From the NCBI GenBank assembly GCA_044866695.1, contig JBIOUF010000138.1, positions 1 to 18,105 of the forward strand: a stretch of DNA of 18,105 nucleotides, written 5' to 3'. How positions within the stretch are numbered: position 1 is the stretch's first letter; every line of letters begins with the position of its first letter. The notes below the pieces were generated by a model that was not told the origin of the DNA, searched no databases, and worked only from the letters and a program-made list of their open reading frames with translations. Source of the stretch: JBIOUF01 sp044866695 (GTDB lineage: Bacteria; Actinomycetota; Actinomycetes; Propionibacteriales; Nocardioidaceae). Of this stretch, positions 13,653 through 18,105 are shown one piece after another. Both the position numbers and the translations under genes were made by a program.

Positions 13653-14596
13653 GCGCCGCCGGCTGGTGGGACGACGCGGCCGACCTGGAGGTGGCCGTGC
13701 CGGTGGCGACGGTGTGGTCCTCTCCGGACGCGCCACGCGACCAGGACGCCCCGGCCGTCGCGGACCGCCCCGACCTGGTGGCCTGGACGTCGGGTCTGGA
13801 CGCGGCCGGTCGCCTCGGGCTGGTCGGCCGCACCCTCACCCAGGGACTGCTCGGCGAGCCGGTGCGGCTACGTGCGGAGCGCCCCGGCTGGGTGGAGGTC
13901 CGGCTGCCCTGGCAGCGGTCCGGCCGGGACCCGGACGGGTACCCGGGCTGGATGCGGCGCAGCCACCTCGCGGAGCCGGTGCGGCCCGCCGGCGCGGCGG
14001 TGTCGGTGCTCGCCCCCACGGCGCGGCTGAGCACGGACCCGGGTACGACGACGCCGGTCTCGTTCGGGACGGTGCTGCGCCGTGACGGGCAGGCCCCGGG
14101 CGACGTGGCCGTGCTGCTACCCGGCGGCCGCCGGGGACGCGTGCCCGAGGGTGCCACCACGCGACCGGGGAGGCCCGTGGAGCCGCTGGAGGTCGGCCGC
14201 GTCCTGCAGACGGCGCGCACCTTCCTGGGGCTGCGCTACCTGTGGGGCGGGCTCTCCGCCTGGGGCCTGGACTGCTCCGGCCTGGTGCACCTGACCCTGC
14301 GCGGCCTGGGCCGGCTGGTCCCACGCGACGCCCGCGACCAGGCGTCGTACGAGGGCCTGACGACCGTCGACCCGGGCGCGGTCCGGCCCGGGGACCTGTG
14401 GTTCTTCAGCCGAGACGACCGGGTCACCCACGTCGGCTTCGTGTCGGACCGCACCGCCCCCGACGGCAACCCGCTGATGCTGCACGCCCCGGAGCGGGAC
14501 GGCGGCGGGCTGGTCGAGGAGGCCCCGCTGGACGGCCGGCGCCGGGCCACGCTGCTGGGTGCTGGGCGTCTGGGCCTGACCGGGGCCTGCGGCTGA
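13649..14596 (+). CDS. NlpC/P60 family peptidase, YkfC-like with SH3b domains
   Basis: A 315-residue C40 peptidase. The N-terminal half looks like two bacterial SH3 domains: first about 17-107, with LLGEPVRLRAERPGWVEVRL and GYPGWMRRSHL; second about 117-180, with APTARLSTDPG and a GTVLRRDG turn. The NlpC/P60 domain follows with LRYLWGGLSAWGLDCSGLVH (195-214), catalytic C209, H261 (THVGF) and H279 (LHAP). This matches Bacillus YkfC, a cytoplasmic gamma-D-Glu-L-diamino-acid endopeptidase needing a free N-terminal L-Ala; the C to first H spacing (52) is nearly the same. No signal peptide is seen, consistent with cytosolic recycling. Expected reaction: L-Ala-gamma-D-Glu-mDAP to L-Ala-D-Glu plus mDAP, feeding the upstream epimerase. 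GTG 13649 overlaps the epimerase stop (GTGA). It is the last gene of the operon and converges on terC. Confidence 0.9.
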   Translation: MSAAGWWDDAADLEVAVPVATVWSSPDAPRDQDAPAVADRPDLVAWTSGLDAAGRLGLVGRTLTQGLLGEPVRLRAERPGWVEVRLPWQRSGRDPDGYPGWMRRSHLAEPVRPAGAAVSVLAPTARLSTDPGTTTPVSFGTVLRRDGQAPGDVAVLLPGGRRGRVPEGATTRPGRPVEPLEVGRVLQTARTFLGLRYLWGGLSAWGLDCSGLVHLTLRGLGRLVPRDARDQASYEGLTTVDPGAVRPGDLWFFSRDDRVTHVGFVSDRTAPDGNPLMLHAPERDGGGLVEEAPLDGRRRATLLGAGRLGLTGACG

Positions 14597-14617
14597 CCGT
14601 GCGCGGTCAGTGGCCGC
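14589..14617. terminator. Bidirectional stem-loop spanning both convergent stop codons
   Basis: CTGACC-GTGCGC-GGTCAG is a perfect 6-bp inverted repeat (14593-14610), extended by GCGG (14589-14592) pairing with CCGC (14614-14617) across a 3-nt bulge. The left arm holds the TGA of the NlpC/P60 gene and the right arm holds the terC stop (TCA on the plus strand). Only 10 bp separate the two genes, so one hairpin could end both transcripts. There is no T-tract on either side. Confidence 0.5.
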
Positions 14618-15617
14618 GGGGGCCGGTCTCGGCGTCGCGCTGGGCGAGGGACTGGTTGCGGGAGGCGATCAGGCTGGCGACGGTGGTGACCGTCAAGGTG
14701 ACCACGATGACCCCCAGCGACGCCAGCGTCGGGATCTCCGGGGCCCACTCGATGGGCTCGCCGTCGTTGATGAACGGCAGCTCGTTGGTGTGCATGGCGT
14801 GCAGCACCAGCTTCACGCCGATGTAGCCGAGCAGGAAGGCCAGCCCGTAGGACAGGTACACCAGCCGCTCCAGCAGGCCGCCGATGAGGAAGTAGAGCTG
14901 CCGCAGGCCCATGAGCGCGAAGATGTTCGCGGTCAGCACCAGGTAGGGCTCCTTGGTGAGCCCGTAGATCGCCGGGATCGAGTCCAGCGCGAACAGCAGG
15001 TCGGTCATCCCGAGCGCAAGCACCACGATGAACATGGGGGTGAGCAGCCGCTTGCCGTTCTCCTTCACCAGCAGCTTGGCGCCGTGCCACTCGTCGCTGT
15101 GCGGGAACGTGCTGCGCACCCAGGAGACGATCCTCGGCTCCTCGTAGCGGTCCTCGTCCTCGGGTCCCTCCCTGGCCAGCTTCACGCCGGTGTAGATGAG
15201 GAACGCGCCGAACAGGTAGAACACCCAGCTGAAGTTCTGGATCGCCGCGGCGCCCACGGCGATGAAGATGCCGCGGAACACCAGCGCGAGCACGATCCCG
15301 ATCATCAGCGCGGACTGCTGGTACTTCTTCGGCACCCTGAACTTGGTCAGGATGATGATGAAGATGAACAGGTTGTCCACCGACAGCGAGTACTCGGTCA
15401 GCCAGCCGGCGAAGAACTCCGTGCCGTACTGGTGACCGGCCAGGACCCACACGCCGATGCCGAACAGGATCGCCAGACCGACGTACACGGTCAGGGCGAT
15501 GGACACCTCCTTGCGGGAGGGCTCGTGCGGGCGGCGGCCGATCACCACCACGTCGAACAGCAGGATCGCCGTGGTGACGAGGAGGGTGGTCCACCACACC
15601 CAGGACGGGACGTCCAT
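14607..15617 (-). CDS. TerC/Alx-family membrane protein, probable manganese exporter
   Basis: A 336-residue inner-membrane protein with about eight to nine hydrophobic segments, beginning with WVWWTTLLVTTAILLFDVVV (7-26). The two TerC signatures are present: LSVDNLFIF (78-86) and TDLLFALDSIPAI (205-217), whose acidic residues are thought to bind metal within the membrane. A charged cytosolic loop (about 148-190, EGPEDEDRYEEP) separates the halves. TerC/Alx (MeeF/MeeY) proteins export or load manganese. ATG 15617 is chosen because GGAGG lies 6 nt upstream; an in-frame TTG precedes it. The leader (15618-15809) looks like a yybP-ykoY manganese riboswitch, which fits the function. It is downstream of uvrB-mmcQ on the same strand but separated by 266 bp and probably has its own promoter. 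Confidence 0.93.
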   Translation of the reverse strand: MDVPSWVWWTTLLVTTAILLFDVVVIGRRPHEPSRKEVSIALTVYVGLAILFGIGVWVLAGHQYGTEFFAGWLTEYSLSVDNLFIFIIILTKFRVPKKYQQSALMIGIVLALVFRGIFIAVGAAAIQNFSWVFYLFGAFLIYTGVKLAREGPEDEDRYEEPRIVSWVRSTFPHSDEWHGAKLLVKENGKRLLTPMFIVVLALGMTDLLFALDSIPAIYGLTKEPYLVLTANIFALMGLRQLYFLIGGLLERLVYLSYGLAFLLGYIGVKLVLHAMHTNELPFINDGEPIEWAPEIPTLASLGVIVVTLTVTTVASLIASRNQSLAQRDAETGPRGH

Positions 15618-15623
15618 CAACTA

Positions 15624-15631
15624 CCTCCGGA
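15624..15631 (-). promoter_or_regulatory. terC ribosome binding site, complementary to the riboswitch P1 strand
   Basis: On the minus strand TCCGGAGG contains the Shine-Dalgarno GGAGG, 6 nt before ATG 15617. With the next base (TCCGGAGGT) it is the exact complement of ACCTCCGGA at 15690-15698, the 3' side of the proposed riboswitch P1 helix. Pairing of the two would hide the ribosome binding site. Confidence 0.75.
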
Positions 15632-15692
15632 AGCCTTCACGGCCGCAGCTCCCCGGACTCCTACCCTGGGTGCGTACGGCACAGACACGTCC

Positions 15693-15809
15693 GGAGGTCT
15701 CCTCCGCCCGGTCCCGCCACGCTGCGAGCCGGGCCGGCGGCACCGGGACCCGGGGCAGGACCCCGGACGCCGTGATGACGACACCGCCGCGACGGGAGTA
15801 CTCCCCTCC
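15693..15809 (-). ncRNA. yybP-ykoY (manganese) riboswitch, candidate
   Basis: The minus-strand leader of terC shows the hallmarks of the yybP-ykoY aptamer. A 5' P1 strand GGAGG (15809-15805) is followed by GGGGAGTA (15807-15800), then after 16 nt GTCGTCA (15782-15776), matching the conserved GGGGAGUA and GUCGUCA elements I recall from the Lactococcus aptamer. The 3' P1 strand GGAGACCTCC ends at 15693. Between them are strong hairpins: CCGGGG-N5-CCCCGG (15750-15766) and a stem closed by GGTCCCG/CGGGACC (15711-15751 region). This class binds Mn2+ and commonly sits upstream of TerC/Alx-type genes. The 3' P1 strand is perfectly complementary to the terC ribosome binding site, suggesting translational control: Mn2+ stabilises P1 and frees the site. 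A competing local hairpin GGAGG-AGA-CCTCC is possible. Confidence 0.72.
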
Positions 15810-15847
15810 ACTGTCGGACCAGTGTCGCAGAGGGGGGGCCGGTCGCG

Positions 15848-15866
15848 CGAGCCGGCGCGTGGCTCG
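15848..15866 (-). terminator. Weak stem-loop between mmcQ and the terC leader
   Basis: On the minus strand CGAGCC-N7-GGCTCG is a 6-bp stem, 18 nt beyond the mmcQ stop. A second 5-bp stem (GACTG-N6-CAGTC, 15877-15892) overlaps the mmcQ stop. Neither has a T-tract; they may reduce read-through from uvrB-mmcQ into terC. Confidence 0.25.
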
Positions 15867-15883
15867 GCTGGATCCAGACTGTC

Positions 15884-16234
15884 TCAGCAGTCCCACCCGG
15901 GTGGTCGCCGCCGTCTGGGCAGCCTGGTCACCACCAACGAGTAGGACCGGTCGACCGCCTCGAGGAGCTCCTCGCCGGGGATCGCGCCGTCGGTGCGCAG
16001 GGTGTTCCATCCGTGGCGGCCGATGTAGGCCATCACGGACGCGTCGTCGGGGAACCGGTGCAGCCACTCGTCGGCCTCCTCCCGGCTGCCGCCGCACTTC
16101 ACCCCGAGCGACCCCTCCCCCAGGAAGGCGAAGATCTTGTCCGCCACCTTCGCCACGTGGTCGCCCTCCCACGGGGAGTCCGGCCACGCGCCGGGCTTGG
16201 CCAACGCGTACGCGCGGAGCTGCTCGGGCCTCAC
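15884..16234 (-). CDS. MmcQ/YjbR family protein
   Basis: A 116-residue protein of the MmcQ/YjbR (CyaY-like fold) family. It opens with VRPEQLRAYALAKPGAWPDSPWEGDHVAKVADKIFAF (residues 1-37, key blocks PGAWPDSPWEGDH and VADKIFAFLG), then LGVKCGG (43-49), FPDDASVMAYIGRHGWNTL (61-79), IPGEELLEAVDRSYSLVVTRLP (85-106) and a basic RRRR tail. The family is called DNA-binding from fold analysis, but its true role is unknown. Start GTG 16234 overlaps the uvrB TGA as GTGA (16231-16234), so it is probably translated by re-initiation after uvrB. A link to DNA repair is suggested only by this coupling. Confidence 0.88.
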   Translation of the reverse strand: MRPEQLRAYALAKPGAWPDSPWEGDHVAKVADKIFAFLGEGSLGVKCGGSREEADEWLHRFPDDASVMAYIGRHGWNTLRTDGAIPGEELLEAVDRSYSLVVTRLPRRRRPPGWDC

Positions 16235-18105
16235 CGTGCCCCTGCCTCCACCATCTGCCGCAGCTCCCGCCTGAGCTCGGAGATCTCGTCGCGCAGCCGC
16301 GCCGCCACCTCGAACTGCAGCTCGGCCGCGGCCTGGTGCATCTGGTCGGTCAGCTGCTGGACCAGGTCGGCGAGGTCGGCCGAGGGCAGCCCGGAGAGGT
16401 CCGCCCGCTCCTCCCGCATCCGCGACAGCCCGGGCACGGGCGCCTTCTTGGACCTGGGGTCGAGGTGCTGCCAGGTCTTCAGCAGCTCCCTGGTGGTCTC
16501 GCCCTCCCGGGCCAGCAGCTCGGTGATGTCGGCGATCTTCTTGCGCAGCGGCGTGGGGTCGATGCCGCGCTCGGCGTTGTAGGCCACCTGCCTGGCCCGC
16601 CGCCGGTTGGTCTCCTCGATGGCCGTCTCCATCGACGGCGTGACCGTGTCGGCGTACATGATCACCTGGCCGGACACGTTGCGCGCCGCCCGGCCGATGG
16701 TCTGCACCAGCGACTTGTCGGAGCGCAGGAAGCCCTCCTTGTCGGCGTCGAGGATGGCCACCAGCGACACCTCGGGCAGGTCCAGGCCCTCGCGCAGCAG
16801 GTTGATCCCGACCAGGACGTCGTACTCCCCCAGCCGGAGCTCGCGGAGCAGGTCGATGCGGCGCAACGTGTCGACCTCGCTGTGCAGGTAGCGGGTGCGC
16901 ACGCCGGACTCCAGCAGGTAGTCGGTGAGGTCCTCCGACATCTTCTTGGTCAGCGTGGTCACCAGCACCCGCTCGTCGCGCTCGGTGCGGGTCCGGATCT
17001 CGTGGATCAGGTCGTCGATCTGGCCGCGGGTGCCCTTGACGACGACCTCCGGGTCGACCAGCCCGGTCGGCCGGATGATCTGCTCGACGACGTTGCCCGG
17101 TCCACCGACCTTGCCCAGCTCGTACGGCCCGGGGGTCGCCGACAGGTAGACGGTCTGGCCGATCCGGTCGAGGAACTCCTCCCACCGCAGCGGCCGGTTG
17201 TCCATCGCGCTGGGCAGCCGGAAGCCGTGGTCGACCAGGTTCCGCTTGCGGGACATGTCGCCCTCGTACATGCCGCCGATCTGCGGCACGGTCACGTGCG
17301 ACTCGTCGACCACCAGCAGGAAGTCCTCGGGGAAGTAGTCCAGCAGGCAGTTGGGGGCCGACCCGGGCGAGCGGCCGTCGATGTGCATGGAGTAGTTCTC
17401 GATGCCCGAGCAGCTGCCGATCTGCCGCATCATCTCGATGTCGTACGTCGTGCGCATCCGCAGCCGCTGCGCCTCCAGCAGCTTCCCCTGCCGCTCGAAG
17501 GTGGCCAGCCGGTCCGCCAGCTCGGCCTCGATGCCGGCGATGGCCCGCTCCATCCGCTCCGGCCCGGCGACGTAGTGGCTGGCCGGGAAGACGTAGAGCT
17601 CCTCGTCCTCGGTGAGCACCTCCCCGGTGACCGCGTGCAGCGTCATCAGCCGCTCGATCTCGTCGCCGAACATCTCCACGCGGACCGCGTGCTCCTCGTA
17701 GACCGGGAAGATCTCCAGGGTGTCGCCGCGGACCCGGAACGTCCCGCGGGTGAACGACTGGTCGTTGCGGGTGTACTGGATCTCCACCAGCCGGCGCAGC
17801 AGCCGGTCGCGGTCGGTCCGGGCGCCGACCCGCAGCCGCACCATCCGGTCGACGTACTCCTGCGGCGTGCCCAGGCCGTAGATGCAGGACACCGAGGCCA
17901 CGACCACGACGTCGCGCCGGGTGAGCAGCGAGTTGGTCGCCGAGTGCCGCAGCCGCTCCACCTCCTCGTTGATCGAGGAGTCCTTCTCGATGTAGGTGTC
18001 GGACTGCGGGATGTAGGCCTCGGGCTGGTAGTAGTCGTAGTAGGAGACGAAGTACTCCACCGCGTTGTGCGGCAGCAGCTGACGCAGCTCGTTGGCGAAC
18101 TGGGC
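16231..18105 (-). CDS. uvrB: UvrB, excinuclease ABC subunit B (partial, N-terminus beyond window)
   Basis: UvrB is the damage-verifying helicase-like subunit of nucleotide excision repair. 624 residues are present; about 80-90 N-terminal residues, including Walker A, lie outside the window. The visible part begins AQFANELRQLLPHNAVEYFV and includes the beta-hairpin region YYDYYQPEAYIPQSDTYIEK that clamps DNA, the Walker B-like VVDESHV, helicase motif V/VI (VGINLLREGLDLPEVSLV, LVQTIGRAARN) and a C-terminal UVR coiled-coil domain (LQFEVAARLRDEISELRREL) that binds UvrC and UvrA. All expected catalytic motifs in the covered part are intact. Its stop overlaps the mmcQ start. Promoter and any LexA box lie beyond the right edge, so SOS control cannot be judged here. 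Confidence 0.98.
   Translation of the reverse strand, partial: AQFANELRQLLPHNAVEYFVSYYDYYQPEAYIPQSDTYIEKDSSINEEVERLRHSATNSLLTRRDVVVVASVSCIYGLGTPQEYVDRMVRLRVGARTDRDRLLRRLVEIQYTRNDQSFTRGTFRVRGDTLEIFPVYEEHAVRVEMFGDEIERLMTLHAVTGEVLTEDEELYVFPASHYVAGPERMERAIAGIEAELADRLATFERQGKLLEAQRLRMRTTYDIEMMRQIGSCSGIENYSMHIDGRSPGSAPNCLLDYFPEDFLLVVDESHVTVPQIGGMYEGDMSRKRNLVDHGFRLPSAMDNRPLRWEEFLDRIGQTVYLSATPGPYELGKVGGPGNVVEQIIRPTGLVDPEVVVKGTRGQIDDLIHEIRTRTERDERVLVTTLTKKMSEDLTDYLLESGVRTRYLHSEVDTLRRIDLLRELRLGEYDVLVGINLLREGLDLPEVSLVAILDADKEGFLRSDKSLVQTIGRAARNVSGQVIMYADTVTPSMETAIEETNRRRARQVAYNAERGIDPTPLRKKIADITELLAREGETTRELLKTWQHLDPRSKKAPVPGLSRMREERADLSGLPSADLADLVQQLTDQMHQAAAELQFEVAARLRDEISELRRELRQMVEAGAR

Noticed and set aside
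14610..15944. Plus-strand open frame opposite terC
   Set aside because: It is antisense to a clear TerC membrane protein and has no domain of its own.

Overview
The window is very GC-rich, gene-dense DNA from the chromosome of an actinomycete (Actinomycetota). The evidence is: a mycothiol-dependent-type DinB protein, an AfsR-like BTAD regulator, a KstR-like TetR regulator, many GTG starts, 4-base GTGA gene overlaps, TAnnnT -10 boxes placed directly before start codons, and an actinobacterial-type LexA box. The genus cannot be named from the sequence alone. No rRNA, tRNA, IS element, phage gene or CRISPR array was seen.

Layout. The window is bracketed by two nucleotide excision repair genes, both cut by its edges: uvrA (minus strand, left, C-terminus missing) and uvrB (minus strand, right, N-terminus missing). 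Beside uvrA are a divergent LexA/SOS box and a plus-strand pair, a DinB/maleylpyruvate-isomerase-family protein and a metallo-beta-lactamase-fold hydrolase. A long AfsR/SARP-type ATPase regulator follows on the minus strand. Next is a sugar/methyl-transfer block: a plus-strand SAM methyltransferase converging on a minus-strand operon of GT4 glycosyltransferase, second SAM methyltransferase and alpha/alpha-barrel protein. A divergent KstR-like TetR regulator may control that operon.

An array of five 32-bp tandem repeats (11515-11674, plus a truncated sixth copy) then leads directly into the apparent promoter of a tight three-gene plus-strand operon: cytosolic serine hydrolase, L-Ala-D/L-Glu-type dipeptide epimerase and a YkfC-like NlpC/P60 peptidase. 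This is best read as a cytoplasmic murein-peptide recycling pathway. Converging on it is a minus-strand terC-family gene whose leader looks like a yybP-ykoY manganese riboswitch, with a 9-nt anti-Shine-Dalgarno element complementary to the terC ribosome binding site. A small MmcQ/YjbR protein is translationally coupled to uvrB.

Standout features are three separate minisatellites within about 6.6 kb (15-bp, 24-bp and 32-bp units; two in frame inside regulators, one upstream of a promoter), the riboswitch with its visible switching helix, the uncharacterised glycosyl/methyl/alpha-barrel cluster, and the murein operon in which a penicillin-binding-like serine hydrolase sits where Bacillus has an LD-carboxypeptidase. 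All gene calls rest on reading the translations by eye; no database search was run.
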